A DNA stretch of 64,000 nt. Source: Desulfobacula sp. Lineage in GTDB: Bacteria; Desulfobacterota; Desulfobacteria; Desulfobacterales; Desulfobacteraceae. Location of the stretch: contig NZ_JABZFL010000002.1 in NCBI RefSeq assembly GCF_014237455.1, positions 1 through 64,000 of the forward strand, written 5' to 3'. Of the stretch, positions 9,619 through 19,040 are shown one piece after another. Every line of letters starts with the position of its first letter. Position 1 is the stretch's first letter. Both the position numbers and the translations under genes were made by a program. The notes under the pieces are model-generated. The model saw only the letters and a program-made list of their open reading frames with translations, did not search any database and was not told the origin of the DNA.

Positions 9619-9656
9619 AAAAAACCCCGGGTGGCTTAATGTCCACCCGGGGTTTT
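9619..9656 (-). terminator. attenuator terminator (3:4 hairpin)
   Basis: On the minus strand a perfect 10-bp stem CCCCGGGTGG / CCACCCGGGG, extended by AAAA/TTTT, closes an 8-nt loop and is followed by TTTTTT. It starts 21 nt after the stop of the Phe-rich leader peptide. This is the terminator of a ribosome-mediated attenuator; its 5' arm can instead pair with the antiterminator strand at 9683-9692. Confidence 0.9.
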
Positions 9657-9717
9657 ATTTAACTAAAAAATAAAACGTCACACCGGATGAACGCTCCTAA
9701 AAAAGAAAAAGAAGCGT
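9641..9717 (-). promoter_or_regulatory. attenuator pairing regions 1, 2 and 3 (pause hairpin and antiterminator)
   Basis: Region 1, ACGCTTC (9711-9717), lies just before the Phe codon run. It can pair with GGAGCGT in region 2 (9691-9697), giving 7 pairs with one G-T. Region 2 continues as GTTCATCCGG (9683-9692), which pairs over 10 positions, two of them G-U, with CCGGGTGGAC (9641-9650), the 5' arm of the terminator. This is the classic mutually exclusive 1:2 / 2:3 / 3:4 layout: a ribosome stalled at Phe codons covers region 1, frees region 2 and lets the antiterminator form. Confidence 0.85.
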
Positions 9718-9755
9718 CCAAAATTAAAATTGTTTATGTGTGTCATTTTATTCAT
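9678..9755 (-). CDS. phenylalanine-rich leader peptide of the attenuator
   Basis: A 25-codon reading frame on the minus strand starts with ATG and ends with TGA. Seven of ten central residues are phenylalanine (FNFGRFFFFF, with both TTT and TTC codons), followed by RSVHPV. It is the functional counterpart of pheL in enterobacteria, although not similar in sequence. It lies between a good sigma-70-type promoter and a strong terminator upstream of a phenylalanine biosynthesis gene. A clear Shine-Dalgarno is not visible; a second in-frame ATG three codons later is an alternative start. Its role is to sense charged tRNA-Phe by ribosome stalling. Confidence 0.9.
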   Translation of the reverse strand: MNKMTHINNFNFGRFFFFFRSVHPV

Positions 9756-9778
9756 TTTTTTAACCAAAATTTTTAAGC

Positions 9779-9807
9779 ACTCTACAGATCATTTCAATTC
9801 TTGTCAA
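9779..9807 (-). promoter_or_regulatory. sigma-70-type promoter of the Phe leader transcript
   Basis: On the minus strand a perfect -35 box TTGACA (9802-9807) is followed after exactly 17 nt by TAGAGT (9779-9784), which matches four of six -10 positions. Transcription would start near 9772, leaving about 16 nt before the leader peptide ATG. The promoter sits just after the stop of the cyclase-like gene. Confidence 0.75.
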
Positions 9808-9822
9808 TATCAAAAATTAACA

Positions 9823-12090
9823 CTAAAATTCATGTTTCTTGAAATAGTCATAAACCGCTGCATTCGTACACACTTCATAATATTTTCTATCGGTCATGGC
9901 AATGAGACCAAGATCATGTTCATGAACATTCGGAATGATACCCTCCCGGATGATCAGCCATTGATTTCGACCGGTAACAGTGGGAAAAATCCCTGTAAAA
10001 AATTTTATTTTTTCCGATTGAATCTTTGGGATAACGCATTCAACCGGCTTGAGCCTGATCTCCTGGGATAATTTATTAAAGGCCGAGGGATGAAGTTCTA
10101 TCCCATTGACATTGTATCGCCTGGAAATATCATCGGATGTGGCAACCACATCCTCGTTGGACGCAGTCTGAAAAACATAATTGTTAAACGGTGTATCCAT
10201 GGAATCCATAATTTTTCTGGCGGCCTTGGAGCACCCTGACAAACGGTCTGCCATATTGATGGCGGATGAGATCATAATCTGAAAGTCACCATCAAAAAAA
10301 AGGGTTGGCTGACCCTTCCGGAACGTAATCCCGATACCCACTTCCAGAAAGGGAAAATCATATTTTCTATTTTTACGATTATATTGCTGTATGATCAGAA
10401 GAATATGTGTGGCAAGGCCGCATGCCCTGGCGATACTGTACCACCCTTCCGGACTTTCTTGTCTTTCATAGATTCCCAGAATCATGGCATCCCCTTCAAC
10501 AAAGACCTTGAAAGCCCCATATTCGGGAATAATCTCTGTTATGGGATCAAACATGTTAAGGCTGAAATAGGATGCGGGATTCAATCCCTGCTCTTTCATT
10601 TTGTGGACAATATCCGTGGATCCTCTGATATCAACCTTTAATATGGTGTGGCTGATCACCGGCTTTTCTTCGGTGGTTGATTCATGGGAAAGGAGAAATT
10701 CGTAAAGGGTGTTGTTTACCCTGGAAAGTCGAATATGATTTTCCTCCTTCACGAGATAAACAAGCGCCATGGCCCTCTCCAACAGCTTGAAATTTTCAAA
10801 ATCCCTGTGATAACGAAAAAATCCTTTGAAAAACCGTATCAGGTATGCCTCTTTTTGTGAGGTCCGCAAACCTTTAATACGCTTTTGACACCGTTTCAAC
10901 GATCTCGCGGAAAAGGGGACCTGATTAATTTTTGCCAACCGCTTGAGACGGTTTATACTAACTTTTCTGGTGCCGGGAACTATCATAAACTGTAAAATAA
11001 CCTGGGGAACCAGGGGAGGACAGTACTCCGGATAGACCGATCTTATCTCATAGGACGCACAGATTCTTTCCACCACCCCGGAAGATTTAAGTTTTTTATA
11101 AAAAAACCGCAACATCCGGTGCTGTCTTTGGGCCATCTGCCTGAGGGCCTTCAATTCTTTCCTTTTTTTACCCTGTTTTCTCTGTGCCCTGTACAATTCT
11201 CTGGTGGAAACAAAATCAAAAAGGAGGTCAACATTTCCAATCTGTTTTATCCAGGCGTCCACCTGTTTATCACTGACCACACCCCCTGTCCCATGATCTT
11301 TTGAACCCTTTTGGGAAAGACCGGGTCTGCCCATGGAGCGCAAATGTTTTTTAATGCTGGATAGCAACAGATCGTACTTATCCGCGTCATCAATGCGCTG
11401 ACCCGGAAGAATATCATAGGTGTCGATCATGAAATAATCATTATTTTTTTCGATATGTAAAAAGGGATTTAAAAACAGATCTTCGGGCAAAATACTATCC
11501 ATACCGAAATTTGACTTCCGAATACCATTCAGTTCCTTTTGATCAACATCATTTATATGCTCAAAAATAATTTTCCCAGTGGCCCGGATGATTGGGTCTT
11601 TATTCAGCAGAATTTCAGAAAGCTCTGCCTTCAAAACAACGGCATCATCCATATAGAAACGTCCGGAATTCTCCTTTTCCCGGATCAACAATCGGATAGT
11701 GGCAATAAATTTATCATAACAGACCGCGATTCCCTGAATCAGCATCTTGGCAACCGCTGTTCGGGCAATGTAATCCACTTGTATTTCCCGCTCCGCCTTT
11801 GCACGGTTAATGGCAGAAAGCATCACCTCACGGTAACTGTTTTTAAATTGATTCTTCTCAACAGCACCGCTTCCTTTTCCGGCGATTTCCCTGCCTTTTC
11901 CGGGCATGGCATTATCTTCTATGGTATGTAAAATAAACTGGTCTGAAACCTTGCAGAAGGTGTCGCTCAAATATACGTCATATCTGTTGTTGTCCACACC
12001 GGGTGTTAATCGATCCAGAGAAAAGGATATGGCATACTCTGTCACCGGGAATTGATCCAGACTGGGTATTTTGGAAGGCCAGACGCTCAT
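9823..12090 (-). CDS. large protein with C-terminal class III nucleotidyl cyclase-like domain
   Basis: The 755-residue protein begins MSVWPSKIPSLDQ. The first 500 residues match no domain I recognise; they are basic, helical and contain a run near 370-420 rich in Arg/Lys/Gln. Residues about 525-710 resemble the class III adenylate/guanylate cyclase fold: LKVDIRGSTDIVHKM (first metal Asp), FKVFVEGDAMILGI (second Asp in EGDA), a helix with ACGLATHIL, LEVGIGITFRKGQP, and ISSAINMADRLSGC. A cytosolic cyclic-nucleotide enzyme or a degenerate sensor version is possible. The start at 12090 is chosen because it follows the zinc-ribbon gene stop by one nucleotide; the frame stays open further upstream but would overlap that gene. 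Confidence 0.7.
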   Translation of the reverse strand: MSVWPSKIPSLDQFPVTEYAISFSLDRLTPGVDNNRYDVYLSDTFCKVSDQFILHTIEDNAMPGKGREIAGKGSGAVEKNQFKNSYREVMLSAINRAKAEREIQVDYIARTAVAKMLIQGIAVCYDKFIATIRLLIREKENSGRFYMDDAVVLKAELSEILLNKDPIIRATGKIIFEHINDVDQKELNGIRKSNFGMDSILPEDLFLNPFLHIEKNNDYFMIDTYDILPGQRIDDADKYDLLLSSIKKHLRSMGRPGLSQKGSKDHGTGGVVSDKQVDAWIKQIGNVDLLFDFVSTRELYRAQRKQGKKRKELKALRQMAQRQHRMLRFFYKKLKSSGVVERICASYEIRSVYPEYCPPLVPQVILQFMIVPGTRKVSINRLKRLAKINQVPFSARSLKRCQKRIKGLRTSQKEAYLIRFFKGFFRYHRDFENFKLLERAMALVYLVKEENHIRLSRVNNTLYEFLLSHESTTEEKPVISHTILKVDIRGSTDIVHKMKEQGLNPASYFSLNMFDPITEIIPEYGAFKVFVEGDAMILGIYERQESPEGWYSIARACGLATHILLIIQQYNRKNRKYDFPFLEVGIGITFRKGQPTLFFDGDFQIMISSAINMADRLSGCSKAARKIMDSMDTPFNNYVFQTASNEDVVATSDDISRRYNVNGIELHPSAFNKLSQEIRLKPVECVIPKIQSEKIKFFTGIFPTVTGRNQWLIIREGIIPNVHEHDLGLIAMTDRKYYEVCTNAAVYDYFKKHEF

Positions 12091-12091
12091 T

Positions 12092-12463
12092 TTAAAGCCT
12101 GAATTCTTCTTTGCAGTGGTCACAAAAAGAAGTGGCCAGCATTTGTTTACAGTGAACACACTTATCCGATAGATAGCGTTTCTTGCCCTGCATCTTATCA
12201 CAATCGGGACAATGCCAGTCTTTGTGTGTTGAAACAAATTTGTTACAATTGGGACATTTGACGGGAACTTTCCTGAAAACCAGATAAAAAATTCCTGAGC
12301 CAATAAAAAACGGGCCCAATAATTTAAATTGAAGCGTTGTTGCAAACTGATCAAATTCTGCCGAGCCGGAAAGAATAACCCATAGCAAAAAAAAGATGGC
12401 TGTGATTGCAAGAAATTTAAACCGAAAATGAAAAAAAACACTTTTTAATGGTTTTTCCTCCAT
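12092..12463 (-). CDS. membrane-anchored zinc-ribbon protein
   Basis: This 123-residue protein has two hydrophobic segments near the N terminus (about 15-33 and 47-64). A cytosolic C-terminal half follows with four CxxC pairs (CPNCNK, CPDCDK, CVHCKQ, CDHCKE), forming two tandem zinc ribbons. AAGGAG lies 10 nt before the ATG. Its stop is separated by one base from the start of the cyclase-like protein, so the two are translationally coupled and probably work together, the ribbon perhaps recruiting the partner to the membrane. That role is inference; the family itself is not recognised. Confidence 0.8.
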   Translation of the reverse strand: MEEKPLKSVFFHFRFKFLAITAIFFLLWVILSGSAEFDQFATTLQFKLLGPFFIGSGIFYLVFRKVPVKCPNCNKFVSTHKDWHCPDCDKMQGKKRYLSDKCVHCKQMLATSFCDHCKEEFRL

Positions 12464-12562
12464 GTTTTGTAAGCTCCTTATTCCTTTTTATTTATTTTAA
12501 TAAAAACTTTATTTTACTTGTTCTTTCAGTGTTTGAACCATTCTTTTCATGCCTTCTTCCTG

Positions 12563-14395
12563 CTAAATTATTCCAAAAAGCGGTCCACCCTTTTTTCCCA
12601 ATGCATCCACTTTTTCTACCACTTTTTTATCAGATACCAATGGATCGGCATGAAAGGGTTTTATTCTGGCATCTATAATTAAGGGCGGGTTACACGCCCA
12701 GTGTTTGAACAGGATTTTTTCATTGACCCCGTAAATGTCATGGGAAGGGTTTGATCTTAAAAAAGTTACCCATAAAAAATTTAAAAATGATTTGGCTGCA
12801 AAATCGGCATCATCCACCACCACAAACAGGGGCAGTGAGTCTAAGTCAGTTTGAGTCTGCAAGTACTTTTTCAACCGATTAATTTGTATTTTGCCTTTTG
12901 GATATGTTTTAAAACGGGGTCCTTCAAGCACTACCATGCCCGGCGCAGCAATTTTTGGGTGTACAAATTCCTCAGGCAAAGAAAAATTCTGTGAGAATTC
13001 AATTTTCAAGTGGCGTCTTTTTTCACCTGCCGCTGCAATCACCAGTTTGGAGCCCTGGTTTATGTCCCTGGTGGAATAATCAAGGGTGTCCATGGTTGTT
13101 TTTGTGAAAAAATGGAAATCAGACGCAAAATCAATTCGTTCAAGCATATGGATAAAAAATGCTTTTTCGTCCTTCACGTTCAACTCGGGGTTGTCTTCGT
13201 GAGCACAGATCATCAGATATTTTGCCAAAGATAACTGACCCGTACCCAGAATCCTGCTGGCATGGGTTAACAATTCCCTTGGCACCCTTCTTTCATAAGG
13301 GACATACCGCTCATGGGCTTTGACAAGAAGCAGGGGGTGAACCCCTGCATCATCTACTGCATTCACGGCAGTAACGCCCGGGATGCTGTCTGGAATCGCC
13401 GATCTTGTGATCTCATGGATCAATCTGCCAAAATTGGAATCTTCCTGTGGAGGACGGCCCACCACAGTAAAAGGAAAGATGGCATCTTTCCTGTGATAGA
13501 CAGATTCTACCTTCACATACGGATACTCGTGTTCAAGGGAATAGTAGCCCAGGTGGTCGCCAAACGGGCCTTCTCTTTTTGTTTTCCCCGGAACAACGAT
13601 TCCCGTGATACAAAAATCCGTATCCGCAGAAATCAAATAATTATTTTTATTGGCATATTTAAAATTCTTACCGGCAAGCGCTCCTGCAAAGGCAATTTCA
13701 GGAAGGCCTTCCGGGAGCGGCATAACAGCAGCCAGTGTATGGGCAGGCGGCCCACCGATAAAGATGCTGACCCGCAAAGCCTGATTTTTCTCAAGGGCCT
13801 TTTTATGGTGATTACCGACGCCCCGGTGCAATTGATAATGAAGACCGATTTCTTTGCCTGAATCATAATCATTTCCTGAAACCTGAATCCTGTACATGCC
13901 CAAATTTGAACTAAAAATAGAATCTTTTTCAGGATCTTTGGAAAAGACCTGGGGCAACAGGATAAATGCCCCGCCATCCTTTGGCCAGCATTTAATCATG
14001 GGAAGATCCTGAATATGGCATCTATTTTTCAGAACTTTGGGGTTGGATATTTTCAAAGGCAGTGAATGGTATACTGCCGGTAGAGCTTTCAATATTTTCC
14101 CGGGAGATTTAAAAACCGATCCCAAGTCTGATTTAATATTGACGAGGGCTTTTACAGACGCCAATTGGGGTTCAAAAATTTTAAGCGTTCGCTCCCATGT
14201 GCCGAACAGGTTTGATACAGCAGGAAATTTACTATTCATGACATTGGCAAACAATACTGCCGGTCCATTGGCATTAAATACTCTTCTTGTGATCTCAGCC
14301 ATTTCAAGGTCAGGGTCAACCCGATTGTGAATTTTTACGAGTTCACCCTGTTTTTCCAAGACGTCTATGCAGTGCTTAAGGCTTGAAAATTTCAT
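12563..14395 (-). CDS. UbiD family prenyl-FMN-dependent decarboxylase
   Basis: This 610-residue protein belongs to the UbiD family, which uses prenylated FMN and a divalent metal for reversible decarboxylation of aromatic or unsaturated acids. It opens with LKHCIDVLEKQGELVKI and DPDLEMAEITRRV, typical of menaquinone-type UbiD proteins. It contains YRIQVSGNDYDSGKEIGLHYQLHRG (cofactor and metal region), KTKREGPFGDHLGYYS with the conserved Glu, and YVKVESVYHRKDAIFPFTVVGRPP. It is longer than E. coli UbiD (497) and closer in size to the MqnL-type group. It could serve futalosine-route menaquinone synthesis or anaerobic aromatic metabolism; no UbiX is nearby. It starts 6 nt after the M48 protease gene stop. 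Confidence 0.9.
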   Translation of the reverse strand: MKFSSLKHCIDVLEKQGELVKIHNRVDPDLEMAEITRRVFNANGPAVLFANVMNSKFPAVSNLFGTWERTLKIFEPQLASVKALVNIKSDLGSVFKSPGKILKALPAVYHSLPLKISNPKVLKNRCHIQDLPMIKCWPKDGGAFILLPQVFSKDPEKDSIFSSNLGMYRIQVSGNDYDSGKEIGLHYQLHRGVGNHHKKALEKNQALRVSIFIGGPPAHTLAAVMPLPEGLPEIAFAGALAGKNFKYANKNNYLISADTDFCITGIVVPGKTKREGPFGDHLGYYSLEHEYPYVKVESVYHRKDAIFPFTVVGRPPQEDSNFGRLIHEITRSAIPDSIPGVTAVNAVDDAGVHPLLLVKAHERYVPYERRVPRELLTHASRILGTGQLSLAKYLMICAHEDNPELNVKDEKAFFIHMLERIDFASDFHFFTKTTMDTLDYSTRDINQGSKLVIAAAGEKRRHLKIEFSQNFSLPEEFVHPKIAAPGMVVLEGPRFKTYPKGKIQINRLKKYLQTQTDLDSLPLFVVVDDADFAAKSFLNFLWVTFLRSNPSHDIYGVNEKILFKHWACNPPLIIDARIKPFHADPLVSDKKVVEKVDALGKKGGPLFGII

Positions 14396-14401
14396 AATTG
14401 A

Positions 14402-15748
14402 CTATTGGGCATAACCCCATTCTTTCAACCGGTTATATGCATACCTGGAATATTTATTGGGTTGATAATTAATCTTTTTCAAATATAGCATGTAGTTATT
14501 TGCTGCAGGGTCATTGTCACCTTTCTTATCAAGGCAATATCCCTTGTAAAAGGTCATTTGCGGGTTGCCCGGCAAAAGCTCATCACATTTAGAAAAATTT
14601 TGATAGGCCTTCCCATATTTTTTAAGCTCACTGCTTGCAATCCCCGCAATATAATAACCCTGGGCTTCTGCGGGATACAGCTTTTTCGCCGTGTTGGCAT
14701 ATGCCAGGGCCTTTGCCGGTTTTTTCCTGAGCATCAGGCATTTGGACATTAAGATATGAGCCGTATAATCATACTTTAATTTATGGATCGATTTTTTAAA
14801 CGTATTCTCAGCTTTGTCATACTCCTTTTTGACCAGATGCTTTTCTCCCTGCTGCAAAAGTTCTATGCCTTCTTTTTTAGCCCGTAAGAAAGCAATGTTA
14901 TCCATATATCTTTCTCGATTCAACGGATAATCTTTTGTCTGCCGGTAAACCCCTTTTTCTCTTTGAACCGCAGAACTTAGCCGTTCCACACTCATTGGAT
15001 GGGTTGAAAAAAGCACCTGGGCAGAACCCGGGCTTTCTTTGTGCAGAGAGTCAAGCATTTCCATGAGTCCGACAAACCCTTTGGAAGGGTAGCCTGCCTT
15101 AACCATATACTCATTGCCAAGATAGTCTGCTTCTCTTTCATTATCCCGGCTGTACCTGGATAAAAGTAATCCCTGGCCCAGCATGCCAAGCTGTTGCGTC
15201 AGTTCACCAACCCCAGACCCATGGGAACTTGCTGCAATGGATAAGCCGCTCACAAGCATTGAAGAAAGCCGTCCTTTGGAGATCTGTTCTGCCATATGCC
15301 TTGCATTGATATGTCCCAGCTCATGGCCTAACAAAGAGGCCAGTTGCGCCTCATTGTCAAGTTTCAATAAAATTCCTCTTGTTACAGCAATGGAGCCTCC
15401 GGGGAATGCATATGCATTAATATAGGTTGCATTCACACAGTGAAAATTATACGGCATATCCGGCCTGTGAACATTTGGCAGCAGTCTTTTGCCAACGTCA
15501 GATACATATTGATTAATTTTAGCATCCCGGGTAATGCCGTAATCTGAAGAAAACTGAAAAGATGACTGCTGCTTATCGATCCCGATCTCCTGCTGTTTGG
15601 AAACCATCATCAATTGTTTTTTTCCTGTGACAGGGTCAACACCACACCCGGTGAAAAATATCGGGCCTGCAATGGATGCAGACATAAAGGCCCCATATTT
15701 TAAAAACAGCCTTCTTGAAATTGGGTTCTTAGATATTGAATTATTCAT
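14402..15748 (-). CDS. M48 family zinc metalloprotease lipoprotein with TPR repeats
   Basis: This is a BepA/Oma1-like periplasmic protease of about 448 residues. A signal sequence with SRRLFLKYG ends in a lipobox-like FTGC (Cys about 35), suggesting a lipoprotein, possibly Tat-exported. The zinc site is LLGHELGHINARHMAEQ (HExxH near residue 142), with the third ligand in NEREADYLGNEY. The last 150 residues carry TPR-type repeats (AENTFKKSIHKLKYDYTAHILMSKCLM, YYIAGIASSELKKYGKAYQNFSKCDELLPGN). The role is likely outer-membrane protein quality control. ATG 15748 is preferred because AGGA precedes it; an in-frame ATG at 15784 would add 12 residues before the signal. Confidence 0.9.
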   Translation of the reverse strand: MNNSISKNPISRRLFLKYGAFMSASIAGPIFFTGCGVDPVTGKKQLMMVSKQQEIGIDKQQSSFQFSSDYGITRDAKINQYVSDVGKRLLPNVHRPDMPYNFHCVNATYINAYAFPGGSIAVTRGILLKLDNEAQLASLLGHELGHINARHMAEQISKGRLSSMLVSGLSIAASSHGSGVGELTQQLGMLGQGLLLSRYSRDNEREADYLGNEYMVKAGYPSKGFVGLMEMLDSLHKESPGSAQVLFSTHPMSVERLSSAVQREKGVYRQTKDYPLNRERYMDNIAFLRAKKEGIELLQQGEKHLVKKEYDKAENTFKKSIHKLKYDYTAHILMSKCLMLRKKPAKALAYANTAKKLYPAEAQGYYIAGIASSELKKYGKAYQNFSKCDELLPGNPQMTFYKGYCLDKKGDNDPAANNYMLYLKKINYQPNKYSRYAYNRLKEWGYAQ

Positions 15749-15802
15749 TTTCCTATTGCAAATCCTATCCTTTGTTCTGTCCATCAGTTTATAAAAACGG
15801 GA

Positions 15803-16081
15803 CTAATGCGTTTTCAAAAACAGACTGATAATCAAAAAAATAATACCAAGGCCAAGTAAAAAACAAAAAAACGGCAGCTCATAAATCAGAAAATCGAGTG
15901 AATTTTGTACAAAGACAACGTCTATCACCCCTATAATGGCCTCAGAATTGTCTTCTCCGATCATTTTTGAAATCGTTAAATCAACCCAGAAGTTTTTGAT
16001 TTCCATAAACTTTGAGATGCCGGTGAAAAGCCCCACAAAAAAGCCTGCCAGCAAGGAATAAATCCCAAGTCTTGTCATCAT
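15803..16081 (-). CDS. small membrane protein, unknown
   Basis: This 92-residue protein has two strong hydrophobic segments, MTRLGIYSLLAGFFVGLFTGI at the N terminus and FFCFLLGLGIIFLIISLFL at the C terminus. The acidic loop between them may lie in the periplasm. It precedes the M48 protease gene by 54 nt on the same strand and may be expressed with it. I do not recognise the family. Confidence 0.65.
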   Translation of the reverse strand: MMTRLGIYSLLAGFFVGLFTGISKFMEIKNFWVDLTISKMIGEDNSEAIIGVIDVVFVQNSLDFLIYELPFFCFLLGLGIIFLIISLFLKTH

Positions 16082-16464
16082 TTTCTTTTTTCCTTATTCC
16101 TGAATTTTTAAAAATAGTTTGATGCTGCCTCAATATATTCTGCAAGTATTGCTCAAGTCAAACTATTTTCCCCGAGGCAATCGCATGCAGCGCAAAAACA
16201 GCTTAATATTATCTGTAAAAAACACCATATTTTAAATGATTGTTTTGCATTAGGTGGCAAACCCAGATCCGGATTTGATGTATAATTTCAATATCGCTTT
16301 ACAGGGCATTTAGATATTGCTAAATATATTTTTAAATTATTCTACAATTATCTGAGGTTGGATATCATTCATATTGAAAAAAACTTACGTCGTTAATTGC
16401 AACGGTCTATCATACCCGCTGAATTTAAAATTTGAGTGGGAGTTTTTATGAGGAGCACAACAGA
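16082..16464. other. 383-nt divergent intergenic region before the type I RM operon
   Basis: This AT-rich gap separates the minus-strand small membrane gene from hsdM. A TATAAT hexamer at 16281-16286 could be a -10 box for the hsd operon, but no good -35 stands 16-18 nt before it. AGGAG at 16451-16455 is the hsdM ribosome binding site. I see no RNA gene, inverted repeat or mobile element end here. Confidence 0.5.
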
Positions 16465-18015
16465 ATGGCAAAAAAAAAAGCAGACGATCAGCCTTTTGAA
16501 AAAACTCTCTGGCTGACAGCAGATAAACTGCGCAAGAACATAGATGCCTCAGAATACAAACACGTTGTTATGGGGTTGATTTTTCTCAAATACATTTCAG
16601 ACTCCTTTGAAGAGCTTTATGCAAAACTTATCGAAGGAAAAGGAGAATATGAAGATGCCAATCCGGAAGACAAGGATGAATATAAGGCAGAAAGTATTTT
16701 CTTTGTTCCTGAAACCGCCCGGTGGAGCTATCTTGCCGCCCATGCAAAACAACCGGATATTGGCAAGCGGATTGATGATGCCATGGTCGTCATTGAAAAA
16801 GAAAATCCAACACTTAAAGGTGTTCTGCCCAAAGAATTTGCAAAACCCAACCTTGACAAGCAGTCCCTTGGTCAGCTCATCGATCTTGTCGGCAAAATTG
16901 CCCTTGGCGATGCCAAAAGCCGTGCCAAAGATGTTCTAGGACGGGTGTATGAATATTTCCTCGGTCAATTTGCCTTGGCAGAAGGAAGAAAAGGGGGACA
17001 GTTTTACACCCCTGAAAGTATTGTTCGGCTGCTTGTAGAGATGTTGGAACCCTATGAAGGAAGAGTTTTTGACCCGTGTTGTGGCAGTGGCGGTATGTTT
17101 GTCCAGAGTGAAAAATTTATTGAAAACCACCAGGGGCGACTGGATGACATTTCTATTTACGGCCAGGAGAGCAATCAGACAACCTGGCGGCTGGCAAAGA
17201 TGAATCTTGCCATCAGAGGAATTGATGCGTCCAATGTTAAATGGAACAATGAAGGCTCTTTTCTCAAAGATGCCCACCCCGATCTTAAATCAGATTACAT
17301 TATTGCCAATCCCCCGTTTAATATGAGTGACTGGTCAGGCGATCTTCTTTTGGAAGACAGCCGCTGGCAATACGGTACGCCCCCAAAAGGGAATGCCAAC
17401 TTTGCCTGGGTCCAGCATTTCATCTATCACCTGGCTCCCACGGGCATGGCCGGATTTGTTCTGTCCAATGGGTCTCTTTCTTCCAATACCGGGGGCGAAG
17501 GCAGCATCCGAAAAAAAATTGTGGGAAACGATCTTGTGGACTGTATTGTCATGCTGCCCACCCAGTTGTTCTACAACACCGGCATACCCGCCTGCCTGTG
17601 GTTTTTAAGCCGTTATAAAAACGGCAATAAAAACAGAAACCGGAAAAACGAGGTTCTCTTTATGGATGCCTCGGACATGGGATATATGATAGACCGTCGC
17701 AACCGGGCTTTTGATTATGAAAAGGATATCCTGAAAATTGCCCGAACCTATCATGACTGGAAATCAGCAGACGTCGGTGTCTATAAAGATATCAAAGGAT
17801 TCTGTAAATCTGCTGATATAGATGAGATTATCAAGCATAAATTTGTTCTAACCCCGGGAAGATATGTGGGGATTCCAGATGAAGTAGATGACGGCATCCC
17901 TTTTGAAGATAAAATGAAATCCCTGACCGGGCAGTTAAAAGGACAGATGGAAGAAGCCCAAACGCTTGATATTGAAATTAAAAAACAGCTCTCCAAGATA
18001 GGGTTTGAGATATGA
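16465..18015 (+). CDS. hsdM: type I restriction-modification DNA methyltransferase subunit
   Basis: HsdM adenine N6-methyltransferase, about 516 residues, forms M2S1 with HsdS and R2M2S1 with HsdR. An N-terminal helical domain ([34 protein letters not shown]) precedes the catalytic domain. SAM motif I is [14 protein letters not shown] (about 202) and motif IV is [10 protein letters not shown] (about 281), giving N6-adenine specificity. ATG 16465 is preferred over an upstream in-frame start because AGGAG stands 9 nt before it. The stop overlaps the YhcG-type nuclease start by 4 nt. Confidence 0.95.
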   Translation: MAKKKADDQPFEKTLWLTADKLRKNIDASEYKHVVMGLIFLKYISDSFEELYAKLIEGKGEYEDANPEDKDEYKAESIFFVPETARWSYLAAHAKQPDIGKRIDDAMVVIEKENPTLKGVLPKEFAKPNLDKQSLGQLIDLVGKIALGDAKSRAKDVLGRVYEYFLGQFALAEGRKGGQFYTPESIVRLLVEMLEPYEGRVFDPCCGSGGMFVQSEKFIENHQGRLDDISIYGQESNQTTWRLAKMNLAIRGIDASNVKWNNEGSFLKDAHPDLKSDYIIANPPFNMSDWSGDLLLEDSRWQYGTPPKGNANFAWVQHFIYHLAPTGMAGFVLSNGSLSSNTGGEGSIRKKIVGNDLVDCIVMLPTQLFYNTGIPACLWFLSRYKNGNKNRNRKNEVLFMDASDMGYMIDRRNRAFDYEKDILKIARTYHDWKSADVGVYKDIKGFCKSADIDEIIKHKFVLTPGRYVGIPDEVDDGIPFEDKMKSLTGQLKGQMEEAQTLDIEIKKQLSKIGFEI

Positions 18016-19040
18016 CAAAAAAACCGGTTGAAACCTCCTACCACTCCCTGGTCGGTGATATTGGAAAACTCCTGGAACAAGGACGCACCCAGGCCATAAA
18101 AAAGGTTAACGCCATTTTAGTGGACACGTATTGGCAGGTGGGAAAAAGTATTGTGGAATTTGAGCAGGCCGGCTCCCTGAAGGCTGAGTACGGAAAAGAA
18201 CTTATGGTCCGATTGTCAAAGGACCTGAAAAACAAGTATGGCAAAGGGTTCAGCCGCTCAAATCTTCAATACATGCGTCTTTTATATGTCCATTACCCAA
18301 AACGCCAGACACTGTCTGGTAAATTGAGCTGGTCCCATTATGTTGAACTGCTATCCATCTCCGATGATGCGGGCCGTTCTTTTTATGAAAAACAATGCCT
18401 GTCAGACACCTGGTCGGTCAGGGAACTCAAACGCCAGAGGAACGCCTCTTTGTTTGAACGTATTGCCTTAAGCCGGGATAAAAATCAGATTGCAGCTCTT
18501 TCACAAAAAGGCCAGACGATCGAGGCCTCAAAGGACATCATCAAAGATCCCTATGTGTTTGAATTTCTGGATATCCCGGAGCATGTTCAAATTGGTGAAC
18601 GATCATTGGAAAATGCGCTCATTGACAAACTGGGGCATTTTCTTCTGGAACTGGGTAAAGGCTTTGCCTTTATCGGACAGCAATATCGAATGACTCTGGA
18701 CAACACCCATTATTATGCGGATCTGGTTTTTTATCACCGCATCCTCAAATGCTTTGTCCTCATTGACCTGAAGAGTGGTAAAGTCAACCATCAGGACATT
18801 GGCCAGATGAACCTTTATCTCAACTATTTCAAACGTGAAGAAAACATGGCCGATGACAAAGAGCCTATCGGTATCATTCTGGCGGCTGATAAGGATGAAA
18901 TTCTGGTTGAATATGCCACAGGGTCCATTTCCAATCAGCTTTTTGTATCCAAGTATCAGCTCTACCTGCCTGACAAGCAACTGTTGGAGGAAAAATTGCG
19001 ATTGTTTATGAAACAGCAGGAGATGAATGATGAGATCTGA
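18012..19040 (+). CDS. YhcG/DUF1016 family PDDEXK nuclease, RM-associated
   Basis: This 342-residue protein matches the YhcG (DUF1016) pattern. The N-terminal domain ([62 protein letters not shown]) is followed by [14 protein letters not shown]. The C-terminal PDDEXK fold has [55 protein letters not shown] (Asp and the D-x-K pair) and [12 protein letters not shown]. It begins inside the last codons of hsdM (ATGA overlap) and ends overlapping hsdS, so it is part of the operon. It may be a second nuclease or a regulator of the restriction complex. Confidence 0.9.
   Translation: MTKKPVETSYHSLVGDIGKLLEQGRTQAIKKVNAILVDTYWQVGKSIVEFEQAGSLKAEYGKELMVRLSKDLKNKYGKGFSRSNLQYMRLLYVHYPKRQTLSGKLSWSHYVELLSISDDAGRSFYEKQCLSDTWSVRELKRQRNASLFERIALSRDKNQIAALSQKGQTIEASKDIIKDPYVFEFLDIPEHVQIGERSLENALIDKLGHFLLELGKGFAFIGQQYRMTLDNTHYYADLVFYHRILKCFVLIDLKSGKVNHQDIGQMNLYLNYFKREENMADDKEPIGIILAADKDEILVEYATGSISNQLFVSKYQLYLPDKQLLEEKLRLFMKQQEMNDEI

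Noticed and set aside
9730-10071. 113-residue plus-strand frame
   Set aside because: It is antisense to the Phe leader and the end of the cyclase-like gene, and shows no protein family features.
12091-12441. N-terminal extension of the cyclase-like protein (open frame up to 12441)
   Set aside because: It overlaps the convincing zinc-ribbon gene in another frame, its residues look like antisense-type translation, and the ATG at 12090 directly follows that gene.
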